Source: Pandoraea cepalis (lineage in GTDB: Bacteria; Pseudomonadota; Gammaproteobacteria; Burkholderiales; Burkholderiaceae). Taken from it: a DNA stretch of 64,000 nucleotides. This document shows positions 1 to 10,277 of the stretch, piece by piece. Position numbers and translations under genes: made by a program. Where the stretch lies: positions 186,001 to 250,000 of the forward strand of contig NZ_CABPSL010000002.1 in the NCBI RefSeq assembly GCF_902459665.1, written 5' to 3'. A model generated the notes under the pieces. That model was not told the origin of the DNA and made no database searches. It saw only the letters and a program-made list of their open reading frames with translations. The number at the start of each line of letters is the position of its first letter. Position 1 is the stretch's first letter.

Positions 1-292
1 TGTCGCTCGGCGCATCCGTGGCGGAGGTGCGCTTGCGAGCGCGAGGCGCGGCGGATTTCTGAGGCGCGTTGCCGGTACGTGCCGGCCGGGTGAGGCCATC
101 GGGCGGGAGCAACGGTACGTCGGTCGGCTCGAGATCGGTGCTCGTGCCGTTCACTGATTCGGCAGCGGATTCGGCCGGCACCGAGTGAGAGGACAGCGAG
201 GCGGTCGAAGCCGCGGCCTGCGCATCGGCAGGGGGGGCATCAGCTCGGTCGCCGGTAGCATCGTCGGCGGATTCGGGGGGCAGACGCGACAT
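1..292 (-). CDS. N-terminal part of an unidentified protein (runs off the window)
   Basis: A minus-strand reading frame opens with ATG at 292 and stays open for 97 codons to the window edge, so only the N-terminus is visible. The visible part is rich in Ala, Pro, Ser and Asp and ends in an Arg/Lys patch (PRARKRTS), which suggests a disordered N-terminal extension rather than a folded domain. It starts about 90 bp downstream of ppnP on the same strand and could be co-transcribed with it. There is no clear Shine-Dalgarno. I do not recognise the family, and the start could lie elsewhere. Confidence 0.4.
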   Translation of the reverse strand, partial: MSRLPPESADDATGDRADAPPADAQAAASTASLSSHSVPAESAAESVNGTSTDLEPTDVPLLPPDGLTRPARTGNAPQKSAAPRARKRTSATDAPSD

Positions 293-382
293 AGTGAGTA
301 GCGGCGCCGGGCCGCGCTGAACCGGCCGAGAGGGCGACGCCGGGGGAGACCCCCCCGCGCAGTCGCGATGCTGGCCGGTCGG

Positions 383-706
383 TTAGCCGTAATGGCAGAC
401 GTAATCGAGCGTCTCCAAGACCTCGATATCGAACTTGCTGTTGCCCGGCACGGAGAACTGCTGACCGGCGGCGTATTCCTGCCACTCGGCCTGACCGGCC
501 AGACGGATGCGGCAGCGGCCGCTCGTGACTTCCATGATTTCGGGCGCATCGGTGCCGAACTGGAGCATAGCCGGGAAAATCACGCCCAGCGTCTTGCGCG
601 TGCCGTCCGGGAACAGCACGGTGTGCGACACGCACTTGCCGTCGAAATAGGTGTTGGCGCGCTTGATTACGGAAACGTTGTCGAACTGCGTTGCGTTTTG
701 CGTCAT
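383..706 (-). CDS. ppnP: Pyrimidine/purine nucleoside phosphorylase (PpnP, DUF1255)
   Basis: This 107-residue cupin-like protein matches the PpnP/YaiE (DUF1255) family, which phosphorolyses several nucleosides to free base and ribose 1-phosphate. Recognisable segments are [10 protein letters not shown] (about residues 21-30), [13 protein letters not shown] (33-45) and [11 protein letters not shown] (87-97), which form the small beta-barrel. It is slightly longer than the roughly 94-residue E. coli protein because of the N-terminus. The role is cytoplasmic nucleoside salvage. It lies downstream of argF on the same strand but is separated from it by about 400 bp and a hairpin, so it probably has its own promoter. 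Confidence 0.88.
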   Translation of the reverse strand: MTQNATQFDNVSVIKRANTYFDGKCVSHTVLFPDGTRKTLGVIFPAMLQFGTDAPEIMEVTSGRCRIRLAGQAEWQEYAAGQQFSVPGNSKFDIEVLETLDYVCHYG

Positions 707-1119
707 GACCGAATGCGGAGTCGAATGCGATGGAAAGTCGCGATGATGAGTCGATAAGCCTGCCCCAACGGGGCAAACGTGAATTCATGCTAGCACGTTT
801 CGAACGTCCACCCGTCTGCATTTTGTGCGATGCACAACGAATTTGCCCCGTTGCGGTGCAAATTACGGAATGTTCTGACGGACGGTAACGACTACAACGT
901 GCGGTGATGAAGCGCGCGTCAAGAGGGACGCCTGCGCGTGAGCGATGATAGCGGAACGTTGGTCGCGGTGGGGATGCCGGATGTTGGAGCGGGCGGCGAG
1001 CGTGACGCGAAGGTGACGCGAGGGAGGTGCGGAGGACGTACGGGGGAGGCGCTGGCGCGGTGGCCAAAGATAACGCCCGGACGGCGTTGCGCTGGTCCGG
1101 GCGTGGTCTGATCGACGCG
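707..1119. other. Gene-free stretch between argF and ppnP
   Basis: These 413 bases hold the probable argF terminator hairpin (1074-1103) and the ppnP upstream region. The upstream region carries a 12-bp sequence at 766-777 (CAACGGGGCAAA) whose exact reverse complement recurs at 842-853, and a small TGCCCC/GGGGCA hairpin at 761-775. Longer reading frames across this stretch are antisense or low-complexity noise. No RNA gene is recognised. Confidence 0.5.
1074..1103 (-). terminator. Probable argF terminator hairpin
   Basis: A perfect 9-bp stem (CGCCCGGAC / GTCCGGGCG) with a 12-nt loop lies 16 nt past the argF stop codon. On the minus strand it is followed by TTATCTTT, a weak U-tract, so termination may be partial. 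Confidence 0.5.
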
Positions 1120-2046
1120 TTAGACGCGACCGAGCATCAGGTATTCCATGAGCGCCTTCTGCACGTGCAGACGGTTCTCGGCTTCGTCCCAGACGACGCT
1201 TTGGGCGCCGTCGATCACGTCGGCCGACACTTCCTCGCCACGGTGCGCGGGCAGGCAGTGCATGAACAGTGCGTCCGGTTTGGCGCGCTGCATGAGGTCG
1301 GCGTTCACGCACCACTGAGCGAAGGCCGCTTTTCGCGCCTCGTTCTCCGCTTCATAGCCCATGCTCGTCCAGACGTCGGTCGACACGAGGTCCGCGCCTT
1401 CGCAGGCCTCGCGCGGGTTGTCGAACTCGCGCACGAACGGGCGGCTCGACTCGGCCACCATCGCCTGATCGAGGCGGTAGCCGGGCGGCGTCGAGATGTT
1501 GAACTGGAAGCCGAAGATCTCGGCGGCCTGTATCCACGTGTAGGACATGTTGTTCGCGTCACCGATCCAAGTCACGGTCTTGCCCTTGATCGGGCCGCGA
1601 TGCTCGTAGAACGTAAAGATGTCCGCCATCACCTGACACGGGTGATATTCGTTGGTCAGGCCGTTGATCACCGGTACTCGCGAGTGCTGCGCGAAGCGCT
1701 CGATGATCTCCTGACCGAACGTGCGAATCATGATGATGTCGGTCATTCGCGAGATCACCTGGGCCGCGTCTTCGATAGGCTCGCCACGGCCAAGCTGCGT
1801 GTCGCGCGTGTTCAGAAACACGGCGTGGCCACCCAACTGGTGAATCCCGGCTTCGAACGAGAGTCGCGTGCGTGTCGAGCTTTTCTCGAAAATCATCGCC
1901 AGCGTGCGGTCGTGCAGCGGGTGGTAGGTCTCGTAGTTCTTGAATTTCTTCTTGAGAATGCGGGTGCGCTCAAGCACGTAGTCGTACTCGTCGAGCGTCA
2001 AATCCGAAAACTGAAGGTAATGCTTGATGGGTTTGGCGGTGGTCAT
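1120..2046 (-). CDS. argF: Ornithine carbamoyltransferase
   Basis: ArgF makes citrulline from ornithine and carbamoyl phosphate in arginine biosynthesis. The 308-residue protein carries the carbamoyl-phosphate loop SSTRTR (56-61), HPCQ (135-138), the ornithine-side SMG motif and HCLP (263-266). The start is placed at the ATG at 2046 (MTTAKPIKHYLQF) because the upstream 24 codons are not family-like. No strong Shine-Dalgarno is visible. argD is also in this window, about 55 kb away, so arginine genes are scattered. The divergent neighbour is a DUF3579 gene, with a 351-bp shared upstream region. Confidence 0.97.
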   Translation of the reverse strand: MTTAKPIKHYLQFSDLTLDEYDYVLERTRILKKKFKNYETYHPLHDRTLAMIFEKSSTRTRLSFEAGIHQLGGHAVFLNTRDTQLGRGEPIEDAAQVISRMTDIIMIRTFGQEIIERFAQHSRVPVINGLTNEYHPCQVMADIFTFYEHRGPIKGKTVTWIGDANNMSYTWIQAAEIFGFQFNISTPPGYRLDQAMVAESSRPFVREFDNPREACEGADLVSTDVWTSMGYEAENEARKAAFAQWCVNADLMQRAKPDALFMHCLPAHRGEEVSADVIDGAQSVVWDEAENRLHVQKALMEYLMLGRV

Positions 2047-2397
2047 TTGGATGTTCTGCTGGAGGCCGATAGCGCGGGAATTCAAAGGGAACTCTCTCGC
2101 TGGCGGCACGACGAACAAGCCTTGAGGCCTGTCCCCCGGTCAGGCGCGTGAAGGTGTTCTACCGGTTGCTGGCATCAGGGGAACAGCCGCTAGTCTACCA
2201 AATCGTTTTGCCGTCACACGAAAAGCGTATGATCGAGCGCGATGCTGCACGGCCAAAAACGGCTGGCAAGACCGAAAAAAACATCGGCAGCGAGGGTGGG
2301 GGACAGGTTTGAGTCTTATATAAGATATAATACTGTCTCTGTCAGCGACGCTACCCGCGTATGGCTGGCCAGGTGCTTTTTGAGGTGATTGAGCGAT
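2047..2397. other. Divergent intergenic region argF / DUF3579
   Basis: These 351 bases contain the upstream regions of both genes. The one distinctive element is the palindromic sequence at 2313-2326 next to a TATAAT box. A GCCTG/CAGGC hairpin near 2127-2145 lies in the argF leader but has no U-tract. No RNA gene or credible ORF is seen. Confidence 0.5.
2313..2326. promoter_or_regulatory. Palindromic operator candidate GTCTTATATAAGAT with overlapping -10
   Basis: The 14-mer GTCTTATATAAGAT is a near-perfect inverted repeat and shares its last base with a TATAAT box (2326-2331). It lies about 70 bp upstream of the DUF3579 start. The same element, fully palindromic, occurs upstream of icd at 16453-16466. 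Overlap with a -10 box would fit a repressor site. The binding protein is unknown. Confidence 0.5.
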
Positions 2398-2712
2398 ATG
2401 ACCGACCAGGTTTCCGCGCGCGAGTATTTCATCCAGGGGCTCACCCGGGGTGGCAAGAAGTTCCGTCCGAGTGACTGGGCGGAACGTCTGTGCGGCGCCG
2501 TGTCGTTTTGTGGCCGGCGCGATACTGGCCCGAACGCATACATGCAGTACTCCCCCTATGTGCGTCCGATCATGGTGGGCGACGTCAAATGCGTCGTTGT
2601 TGACGAGCGGTTGCGCGACATCGAGCCGATGGCTTTCGATTTCGTGATGAATTTTGCGCGTGACAACGACCTGCAACTGACCGAAGCCTGCTTCGTTCCC
2701 GACGTCAAGTAA
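2398..2712 (+). CDS. DUF3579 family protein
   Basis: This 104-residue cytoplasmic protein has no signal peptide. I recognise it as the DUF3579 family of beta-proteobacteria, usually found between argF and rpsT; its function is not known. Conserved-looking parts are the ARE(Y)FIQGLTRGGKKFRPSDWAER-like N-terminal region and the RPIMVGDVKCVVVDERL core. ATG at 2398 is preferred over TTG at 2389 because GAGGTG (2382-2387) is correctly spaced for the ATG and too close to the TTG. The promoter region carries the same palindrome as icd, which hints at co-regulation with the TCA cycle. Confidence 0.85.
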   Translation: MTDQVSAREYFIQGLTRGGKKFRPSDWAERLCGAVSFCGRRDTGPNAYMQYSPYVRPIMVGDVKCVVVDERLRDIEPMAFDFVMNFARDNDLQLTEACFVPDVK

Positions 2713-2920
2713 TCCCCCGTGGCCGTTTTGCGGCCAGACGTGAGTGTCGGGCCTTTGGCCCCGACTCACCGTCGTTCTACCCCGTCGTCGCCCGTCGCGC
2801 GGTGACCGCCCTTGTGGTTCACGCCATTCACGCATTCGTCCCGGATTCTCTCGCAGCCGTACAGTGGCTTGCGCGCGCGTCGCGTGAGTGTGGTCGGCGT
2901 TCTTTGGCTTCAGCGAAAAG

Positions 2921-2950
2921 AAAAAGCCCGCACGAAGCGGGCTTTTTTTG
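2921..2950. terminator. Bidirectional terminator between DUF3579 and rpsT
   Basis: An 11-bp stem (AAAAAGCCCGC / GCGGGCTTTTT) with a 5-nt loop has a run of seven Ts on the plus strand and TTTTTCTTTT on the minus strand. It can terminate rpsT leftward and the DUF3579 transcript rightward. Confidence 0.85.
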
Positions 2951-3008
2951 TGTTCCGACCGGAGTCGGAACCGGCAAGCAACTTGAGTCTGCTTGACCGC
3001 TTGCGCGG

Positions 3009-3281
3009 TTAGGCAGCAGCCGACATCGCCTTGATGGCGGCCGACAGGCGGCTCTTTTGACGAGCGGCGGTGTTCTTGTGAACGATCTTCTTGTCAGCGA
3101 TGATGTCGATCGTCTTGGCCGACTTGCGCAGCACTTCCTTGGCAGCGGTGGGGTCGCCAGCGGCGATGGCCTTGCGGACCGCCTTGACTGCCGTGCGCAG
3201 ACGCGAGCGCAGTGCCGAGTTGTGGGCGTTGATCTTAACGGTTTGACGCGCGCGCTTGCGTGCTTGTGCGGTATTTGCCAT
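3009..3281 (-). CDS. rpsT: 30S ribosomal protein S20
   Basis: S20 is a small basic protein that binds 16S rRNA in the small subunit. The 90-residue product starts [13 protein letters not shown] and keeps the family pattern of Arg/Lys-rich helices ([35 protein letters not shown]). The start at 3281 is supported by an AAGGAA Shine-Dalgarno in the leader. It is transcribed away from murJ, with a promoter at 3393-3422 and a terminator at 2921-2950, so it is probably a single-gene transcript. Confidence 0.98.
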   Translation of the reverse strand: MANTAQARKRARQTVKINAHNSALRSRLRTAVKAVRKAIAAGDPTAAKEVLRKSAKTIDIIADKKIVHKNTAARQKSRLSAAIKAMSAAA

Positions 3282-3392
3282 GTTCGGTGAATTCCTTGAA
3301 TTGCTCCGCCTGATGCGGCTTCTATGCAGTTTGGCTCGGCTCCCTGGGAGACACGGTGGCCAGGAAGCAATCCATTGACTTCGAAACCGTCG

Positions 3393-3422
3393 ATTATAGC
3401 CGAACGCCAATGGAAATTGCAA
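3393..3422 (-). promoter_or_regulatory. Sigma70-type promoter for rpsT
   Basis: On the minus strand TTGCAA (3422-3417) and TATAAT (3398-3393) are separated by 18 nt, placing the start near 3386 and leaving a leader of about 105 nt. TTGCAA is its own reverse complement, so the element lies in the shared rpsT/murJ control region. Confidence 0.6.
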
Positions 3423-3460
3423 CTTCTTTGCTGCAATGCTGTGCGTATAATACGCGCAAC

Positions 3461-5011
3461 ATGAATTTGCTCAAAGCTCTCGCTACGGTCAGCGGTTTCA
3501 CGATGCTCTCGCGCATCACCGGTCTGGTCCGTGAAATCCTTATTGCACGCATGTTTGGCGCCGGTCCCATGACCGACGCCTACAACGTCGCATTCCGCAT
3601 CCCCAATCTGCTGCGCCGCCTGTCCGCCGAAGGTGCGTTTTCGCAGGCCTTCGTGCCGATTCTGGCCGAATTCAAGTCGCAGCGCAGTCATGAGGAGACG
3701 AGAACCCTCGTCGATTCCGTGACCACCGTGCTGTTCTGGGGGTTGCTGGCGATCACGATTGCCGGGGTGCTCGGCGCGACCGGGGTCGTCTATGCCGTCG
3801 CGACCGGGCTCTCGCGTGAGAACGGCACGTTCGACTCGGCCGTGTTCATGACGCGCGTGATGTTCCCATACATCACGCTCATCTCGATCACGACCCTTGC
3901 CGCCGGCGTGCTCAATACGTGGCGGCGATTCTCGATGCCCGCGTTCGCGCCCGTGCTGCTCAATCTCTGTTCGATCATCGCCTCGCTGTGGGTCGCGCCG
4001 CATCTGGCGAAGCCGGTCTACGCGCTGGCCTTCGCGGTGATCGTTGGCGGCGTGCTGCAATTGGTCATCCAGCTCCCGGCGCTCGCGCGCATCGACATGT
4101 TGCCGCGCATCACGATCAATATCGCGGCGGCGTTGCGTAACACCGGCGTGAAGCGGGTATTGGCGAAGATGGTGCCGGCCACGCTGGCCGTGTCTGTGGC
4201 GCAGGTGAGCCTCATCATCAACACGAACATCGCGTCGCGCCTCGCGCAGGGCAGCGTGTCGTGGCTGGCGTATGCCGACCGCCTGATGGAGTTTCCAACG
4301 GCATTGCTCGGCGTGGCGCTGGGCACGATCCTGCTGCCGAGCCTCTCGCGCGCCCATGCCGATGGCGATGGTGCCGAGTATTCCGCCTTGCTGGACTGGG
4401 GGCTGCGCCTGACCTTCCTGCTGGCGATGCCGAGTGCCGTCGCGCTGTTCGTCTACGCCGAGCCGCTGACCGCAACGCTCTATCAATATGGCCGTTTCGA
4501 CGCGACCGACGTCGCGATGACGGCACACGCGCTGACCGCCTACGGCGTCGGGCTGGTCGGCCTGATTCTCATCAAGATTCTGGCGCCGGGCTTCTATGCC
4601 AAGCAAGACATCAAGACGCCGGTGAAGATCGCCGTCGTGGTGCTCGTTGCCACGCAGCTCTCCAATCTGCTCTTCGTTCGGTGGTTCGCCCATGCGGGGC
4701 TTTCACTGTCGATCGGCGTGGGCGCGTGCATGAATGCGGTGTTGCTGTTCGCGGGGCTTTACAAGCGGGGTATCTACCGGCCGGCGCCCGGATGGCGTCT
4801 GTTCTTCGTGCAATTGCTGGCCGCCTGCCTGATTCTGGCGGGCTTGCTGCTGTGGTTCACCCAAAGCTTCGACTGGGTGGCGATGGGCGCGCGCCCGCTC
4901 TCGCGCATTGCGCTGCTTGGCGCCAGTCTGGTGCTATGCGCGGTGGTGTATTTCGGGGCATTATTCCTCATGGGTTTCAACTTCTCGTTCTTCCGCCGAC
5001 GCACTCGCTAG
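3461..5011 (+). CDS. murJ: Lipid II flippase MurJ
   Basis: MurJ moves lipid-linked peptidoglycan precursor (lipid II) across the inner membrane. The 516-residue protein is almost entirely hydrophobic helices (14 expected for this MOP-superfamily family) with the conserved cytoplasmic loop [23 protein letters not shown] near residues 47-69. ATG at 3461 ([13 protein letters not shown]) is the family-like start. There is no Shine-Dalgarno; instead a TATAAT box (3446-3451) ends 9 nt before the ATG, so a very short or absent leader is possible. It is divergent from rpsT and followed by a SirB1-type gene. Confidence 0.95.
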   Translation: MNLLKALATVSGFTMLSRITGLVREILIARMFGAGPMTDAYNVAFRIPNLLRRLSAEGAFSQAFVPILAEFKSQRSHEETRTLVDSVTTVLFWGLLAITIAGVLGATGVVYAVATGLSRENGTFDSAVFMTRVMFPYITLISITTLAAGVLNTWRRFSMPAFAPVLLNLCSIIASLWVAPHLAKPVYALAFAVIVGGVLQLVIQLPALARIDMLPRITINIAAALRNTGVKRVLAKMVPATLAVSVAQVSLIINTNIASRLAQGSVSWLAYADRLMEFPTALLGVALGTILLPSLSRAHADGDGAEYSALLDWGLRLTFLLAMPSAVALFVYAEPLTATLYQYGRFDATDVAMTAHALTAYGVGLVGLILIKILAPGFYAKQDIKTPVKIAVVVLVATQLSNLLFVRWFAHAGLSLSIGVGACMNAVLLFAGLYKRGIYRPAPGWRLFFVQLLAACLILAGLLLWFTQSFDWVAMGARPLSRIALLGASLVLCAVVYFGALFLMGFNFSFFRRRTR

Positions 5012-5057
5012 CGATTCGCTCGCGCGCCACTGGCACGGTGGACTTCACGGATACCGC

Positions 5058-5924
5058 ATGGCGAATCGATTTCTCGAGTATTTTGCTGCGCTGGTCGCGT
5101 CCGACGACGGTCTGCCGCTGACCGAAGCGGCCATCGCCATCGCGCAAGACGTCTATCCCGATCTCGACGTTCAGGACACGCTGACGCGGATCGACGCGCT
5201 CGCCGCGCGTCTGGCCAAGCGTTTGCCGCCTGACGCCGGGCCCCTGCAGAAACTCCAGTTGCTCGATCATTTCTTCTTCCGCGAACTCGGGTTCTCCGTC
5301 AACCAGAACGATTACTACGATCCGGACAACAGTCATCTGCATGTGGTGCTGGACCGGCGTCGCGGCATTCCGATTTCGTTGGCCGTGCTTTGCATGGAGA
5401 TTGGGCACCAGATCGGCCTGCCGCTGCGGGGCTTGTCGTTCCCGGGGCATTTCCTGCTACGGCTTGCGGTACCGGCCGGCGACGTGGTCATCGATCCGAT
5501 TTCGGGCAACTCGCTTTCGCCGCAGCGACTGCTCGAAATGGTCGAGCCCTATCTGAAGCACTATCGCGACGAGAGCGCCGAGCCGATTCAGGAGTTGGCG
5601 CTTTGGGCGTTGCTGCACCCCTTCCTGGAGCCCGCCACGCCGCGCGAAATTCTGGCGCGGATGTTGCGCAATCTGCGAGCGATCTACACGCAGAACGAGC
5701 GATGGGAACGCGTGCTTGCGGTGCAGGAACGCATGGTGCTCGTCTTGCCCGATCAGCCGGTCGAGCAGCGCGATCGCGGGCTGGCCTATGCTCGCCTTGG
5801 GCTGGTACGTCCGGCGCAGGACGATCTCGAACACTATCTGGGCACGCGCCCCGATGCCGAAGACGCCAATGCGATTCGGCAGATTCTCGACGACCTGAGC
5901 CGTCGTCCGGGCAGCCACGGATAA
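5058..5924 (+). CDS. SirB1 family protein (transglutaminase-like domain plus TPR-like C-terminus)
   Basis: The 288-residue protein has the SirB1/transglutaminase-like N-terminal half, including LLDHFFFRELGFSVNQNDYYDP, the RRGIPISLAVLCMEIG segment and FPGHFLLRL. A helical tail (about 195-285) resembles tetratricopeptide repeats. Family members occur widely in Proteobacteria without an established reaction, and the active-site Cys/His geometry of true transglutaminases may not be preserved. The start at 5058 (MANRFLEYF) gives the family N-terminus. It lies 46 bp after murJ, probably in the same transcript, and converges on the Mpo1-like gene. Confidence 0.85.
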   Translation: MANRFLEYFAALVASDDGLPLTEAAIAIAQDVYPDLDVQDTLTRIDALAARLAKRLPPDAGPLQKLQLLDHFFFRELGFSVNQNDYYDPDNSHLHVVLDRRRGIPISLAVLCMEIGHQIGLPLRGLSFPGHFLLRLAVPAGDVVIDPISGNSLSPQRLLEMVEPYLKHYRDESAEPIQELALWALLHPFLEPATPREILARMLRNLRAIYTQNERWERVLAVQERMVLVLPDQPVEQRDRGLAYARLGLVRPAQDDLEHYLGTRPDAEDANAIRQILDDLSRRPGSHG

Positions 5925-5993
5925 CGGCCAGCACCGCCTGTTTTCGTTTGTCGCTTGCGCCGTCGCGCGTCGTTCATCGGGGCTCGCGGCCCA

Positions 5994-6488
5994 TCACGCC
6001 GACTGTGCCGCCAATTCCTGGACGCGTCGTTGCAGACCGGGTTTGTAGCCGAAGTGAAAGAACACCTCGGCCATCAGGAACATCGGTGCGATAAAGATCT
6101 GGAAGACGTTATCGAGCAGCGCGGGCTTGCGGCCCTCGAAATGATGGCCGATCAACTGAACGATCCAGCCGCCGACGAACAGAACCCCAAAGACGGTCAG
6201 CGCCCACGGCCACGACAAGGTGGCCAGGTGCTGTGTGATGGCCAGCAGCGCGGCGAAGACGGCCGTCATGGCGAGTGCCAGCGGGACATCGAGCAGGAAG
6301 TAATACATCAGCAGCACCAGCACGATCACATGCGCGACATTCAAGCCGCTCGGGCCGAGCGGCAGCGTTGAGAACGCCTGCATCACGGCCAGTATGATCA
6401 TGGGAACGCCGAAGAAATGGGTCAGACGATTCTTGGGACTGCGGTGATAGCGCTGGTAGAACGACATCTGTTGCGCCAGTGATTTCAT
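5994..6488 (-). CDS. Mpo1-like (DUF962) membrane protein
   Basis: The 164-residue inner-membrane protein starts with the characteristic FYQRYHRSPKNRLTHFFGVP motif (10-29), whose histidines match the metal-binding ones of the Mpo1/YGL010w family, and has about four transmembrane helices. The yeast homologue is an iron-dependent dioxygenase acting on 2-hydroxy fatty acids; bacterial substrates are not established. ATG at 6488 is preceded by AGGAGGT. It is downstream of adk but separated from it by a terminator, so it is likely its own unit. Confidence 0.85.
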   Translation of the reverse strand: MKSLAQQMSFYQRYHRSPKNRLTHFFGVPMIILAVMQAFSTLPLGPSGLNVAHVIVLVLLMYYFLLDVPLALAMTAVFAALLAITQHLATLSWPWALTVFGVLFVGGWIVQLIGHHFEGRKPALLDNVFQIFIAPMFLMAEVFFHFGYKPGLQRRVQELAAQSA

Positions 6489-6670
6489 GCCAACCTCCTG
6501 CCATGGGGACGGGAAGAACGCGGGATCGCCACCGACAGTCTCGGCGATTGAACCGACCGCAAGTGCGTTCGGATTTCCATTGTAGTCATCGCCGTGACGA
6601 CAATTTGCTGCATTGCGGCAATTTGACTCGCCCCGTTGATGCGTCGGGAGCGACACTACCTGACACTGGC

Positions 6671-6703
6671 AAAAAAGGCGGCCCAGTGTGACCTGGCCGC
6701 CTT
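6671..6703 (-). terminator. adk terminator
   Basis: On the minus strand a GGCGGCC-rich stem with one bulged base closes a 6-nt loop and is followed by a run of six Ts (AAAAAA at 6671-6676 on the plus strand). It lies about 80 nt past the adk stop codon. Confidence 0.7.
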
Positions 6704-6784
6704 TCTCTACGTCGCCGTTCGCGCCGACCCGACCCCGGAGCGCAGCGAATGCTGCACGGGGTCAAGGGGGCGACGCTCGTGTGC

Positions 6785-7755
<971 letters not shown>

Positions 7756-8547
7756 TTAGTTCCGCAGCAGCGCGCGAACGCGTTCGAGATCATCCGCTGT
7801 GTCCACGCCCGGCAGCGGGGCGTCGGCAGTCACGAGCACGGCAATGCGCTCGCCATGCCAGAGGGCGCGGAGTTGTTCGAGCGATTCGGCGGTTTCGATC
7901 GGGGCCTGCGGCAGGCTCGGATAAGTGCGCAGGAATTTGGCGCGATAGGCGTAAAGCCCGATGTGACGAAAGACGGGTGTGGTCGCCGCGGGTAACGTTG
8001 CGGTGTGGGCAAGCCCGGCGGACCATGCATCGCGCGACCACGGAATCGGCGCGCGCGAGAAGTAGAGGGCGCGGCTATGGGCGTCGAGCACGACCTTGAC
8101 CACATTCGGCGAGAAGATCTCCGCGTTGTCAGTGATCGGATGCGCCGCCGTCGACAGGGCACATTCCGGGTGCTCGGCCAGATGCGCCGCTACCGCGTGC
8201 ACCAGACGCGGATCGATGAGTGGCTCGTCGCCCTGCACATTGACGACGATCGTGTCGTCGGGCCAACCCTGCTGGACGGCCACCTCGGCGAGACGATCGG
8301 TGCCCGTCGGGTGATCCGCACGCGTCAGGGCGACATCGAAGCCGTGCGCGGCGACGGCATCGGCCACACGCTGTGAGTCGGTCGCGACGACCACCTGACA
8401 CGCCCCCGATTCGCGCGCCCGCTCGGCCACGCGCACGACCATCGGCTTGCCGCCGATATCGGCGAGCGGCTTGTTCGGTAGACGCGTCGACGCGAGACGC
8501 GCCGGCACGACGGCGACAAAGTCGACGGTGTTCATCGAATCGCTCAC
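7756..8547 (-). CDS. kdsB: 3-deoxy-manno-octulosonate cytidylyltransferase (CMP-Kdo synthetase)
   Basis: KdsB activates Kdo with CTP for transfer to lipid A. The 263-residue protein shows the nucleotide-binding N-terminus [15 protein letters not shown], the [14 protein letters not shown] block, NVQGDEPLI and the RHIGLYAYR motif. The likely start is GTG at 8547, which overlaps the stop codon of the upstream Trm112 gene as GTGA; an in-frame ATG four codons later is the alternative. It sits in an envelope operon with lpxK. Confidence 0.97.
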   Translation of the reverse strand: MSDSMNTVDFVAVVPARLASTRLPNKPLADIGGKPMVVRVAERARESGACQVVVATDSQRVADAVAAHGFDVALTRADHPTGTDRLAEVAVQQGWPDDTIVVNVQGDEPLIDPRLVHAVAAHLAEHPECALSTAAHPITDNAEIFSPNVVKVVLDAHSRALYFSRAPIPWSRDAWSAGLAHTATLPAATTPVFRHIGLYAYRAKFLRTYPSLPQAPIETAESLEQLRALWHGERIAVLVTADAPLPGVDTADDLERVRALLRN

Positions 8548-8750
8548 GATGCCGGCTTGTCGCCGCTCAGCGGCACGGGCGTACCTTCGACGGACTGGCG
8601 CGCTTCATCGGCCAGCATGACGGGAATGCCGTCCCGAATCGGGTAAGCGAGCTTGTCGGCGTGGCAAATCAGCTCCTGGGCTTTCTTGTCGTACTCCAGG
8701 GGGCCCTTGCACAACGGGCAGACGAGAATCTCAAACAGTCGGTTGTCCAC
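8544..8750 (-). CDS. Trm112 family zinc-ribbon protein
   Basis: A 68-residue Trm112/YcaR-type protein with CPLC (11-14) and a further Cys at 29 in a small zinc-ribbon-like fold. Homologues elsewhere are partner subunits of methyltransferases; in beta- and gamma-proteobacteria the gene is habitually placed between lpxK and kdsB with no proven role. It overlaps lpxK by 20 bp at its start and kdsB by the GTGA at its end, so translation of the three is coupled. Confidence 0.9.
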   Translation of the reverse strand: MDNRLFEILVCPLCKGPLEYDKKAQELICHADKLAYPIRDGIPVMLADEARQSVEGTPVPLSGDKPAS

Positions 8751-9804
8751 GCAATTTCTCCACTACCAGGGATACGAGGCGCGCGTCGAGCGCTGCCTCC
8801 GCAGGCACGGCCCACACGCGTGGGTCGGACCAGGTGACGCATTTTACTGCATCCTTTTCGGTGATCAGGATGGCATCTGCCGCGGCGCCGTCGAACGGAT
8901 TCGTCGCAAAGTCGTAATGATCGGGCAACGCCAGCGTCTCGATCTGCAGACCTGCGCCACGCAGCGCCGCGAAGAAGCGCTCGGGCGCGCCGATACCGGC
9001 CGCCGCCAACACGCGTTTGCCCGAGAAGTGCGCCAGCGCCCGGGTCAGGCTCGGCTGGCTCACGCACCAGGCATCGCCCAGCGTAAGTGTCAGCCGCCAG
9101 GTGTCGGGCCACTCGGGGAGCGTTTTGCCGTAAGGGTCGTTGATCAGATTGGCGTCGCGTCGGCGCGAGAGCGGTTCGCGCAACGGTCCGGCGGGCAGCA
9201 GGAAGCCGTTGCCGCCCAGCCGGTGGTCGAAGACGGCGATCTCGACGTCACGCGCGAGCGCGTAATGTTGCAGGCCGTCGTCGCAAACGATGACGTCGCA
9301 TGCCGGATGCGCGGCCAGCAGCGCGCGGCCACCTTCGACACGCGACGGCCACACCCACACCGGCGCCCCCGTGCGCTTGGCGATCAGCAGCGGCTCGTCG
9401 CCGACCGCGTCGGGGCGTGCCGTTGGACTGACTTCGGTCGGACCTGGCAGCGTTGCCCCGTATCCGCGCGACAGAACGCCGGGCGTAAAGCCGAGCGCGC
9501 GCAATGCGCCGACCAGCGCGATGACGGTCGGCGTTTTACCGGTGCCCCCCACGGTGAGATTGCCGACGACGACGACCGGAACCGGCAGCCGCGTCGACGT
9601 TCTCCATCCCCGGCGAAAGCTCAGTCGCCGCCAGGCCGCCATGGCGGCAAAAACCCACGATATCGGCCAGAGCAGCCAGGCGAGGAGTCCTCGTCGCTGC
9701 CACTGGGCGCTGACCCAATGCACCAACGAGCCCGACAGACGCGGCACCAGTGCGCGCGAGCGCCCGCCCGCGGCAGGGCTGGGGTGTGATGAAGGTGTCG
9801 TCAT
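8731..9804 (-). CDS. lpxK: Tetraacyldisaccharide 4'-kinase
   Basis: LpxK phosphorylates the lipid A disaccharide at the 4' position at the inner membrane. The 357-residue protein has a membrane-associated N-terminal helix (about 40-57), the Walker A motif [14 protein letters not shown] (about 80-93), [15 protein letters not shown] and the ITEKDAVKC segment near the C-terminus. Its start overlaps the last codon of exbD by 4 bp and its end overlaps the Trm112 gene. The 33-residue Ser/Pro/Arg N-terminus is longer than in some homologues. Confidence 0.97.
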   Translation of the reverse strand: MTTPSSHPSPAAGGRSRALVPRLSGSLVHWVSAQWQRRGLLAWLLWPISWVFAAMAAWRRLSFRRGWRTSTRLPVPVVVVGNLTVGGTGKTPTVIALVGALRALGFTPGVLSRGYGATLPGPTEVSPTARPDAVGDEPLLIAKRTGAPVWVWPSRVEGGRALLAAHPACDVIVCDDGLQHYALARDVEIAVFDHRLGGNGFLLPAGPLREPLSRRRDANLINDPYGKTLPEWPDTWRLTLTLGDAWCVSQPSLTRALAHFSGKRVLAAAGIGAPERFFAALRGAGLQIETLALPDHYDFATNPFDGAAADAILITEKDAVKCVTWSDPRVWAVPAEAALDARLVSLVVEKLRGQPTV

Positions 9805-10262
9805 CGGGACGGTTGACCCGCCGCGCCGTGGGCCGTCGTCGAGCGTGCGGCGAACGTCAGGCGAGACAGACCGGCCTCGCGGGCGGCTTCCATGACGTTG
9901 ATGACCGACTGATGCGCGCTTTTGGCGTCGGCATTGATCACGACGACCGGCGACTCGGCGTCGGTGTTCGCGGGACCGGCCGCTTGACGCAGCGCTGCCG
10001 TAAGGCTCGCGACATCGCGCTGCGCGAGCGCGTGCCGGTCAATGGCGTAACTGCCGTCGGCGCCGACCGAGACCACGATTTGACGCGGCGGCACGACGGC
10101 CTTCTGTGCATCGGCCGTCGGGAGGTTGACCTTCAGCGCCGTGTAGCGCGTGTAGGTCGTGGTGACCATCAGGAAGATCAGAATGACCAGCAGCACGTCG
10201 ATGAGCGGGATCAGGTTGATCTCCGGTTCGTCGCGTGTGGAGAGACCTCGACGGAAATTCAT
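9801..10262 (-). CDS. exbD: ExbD/TolR family biopolymer transport protein
   Basis: This 153-residue protein has a single transmembrane helix (about 16-34) containing the proton-pathway Asp ([16 protein letters not shown], Asp22) and a periplasmic C-terminal domain. With ExbB it forms a proton-driven motor that energises outer-membrane transport with TonB, or Tol-like envelope functions. There is no TonB gene in this operon. In Burkholderiales this exbB-exbD pair regularly precedes lpxK, so an envelope role is also possible. It lies 15 bp after exbB. Confidence 0.92.
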   Translation of the reverse strand: MNFRRGLSTRDEPEINLIPLIDVLLVILIFLMVTTTYTRYTALKVNLPTADAQKAVVPPRQIVVSVGADGSYAIDRHALAQRDVASLTAALRQAAGPANTDAESPVVVINADAKSAHQSVINVMEAAREAGLSRLTFAARSTTAHGAAGQPSR

Positions 10263-10277
10263 CGTGCGCCCCTCGGA

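Noticed and set aside
1027-2151. A 374-codon frame antisense to argF
   Set aside because: Shadow of argF; the argF motifs are all present in the opposite strand.
4261-5121. Possible frameshifted second copy of murJ
   Set aside because: It is only another frame of murJ itself; murJ is intact in its own frame with no disruption.
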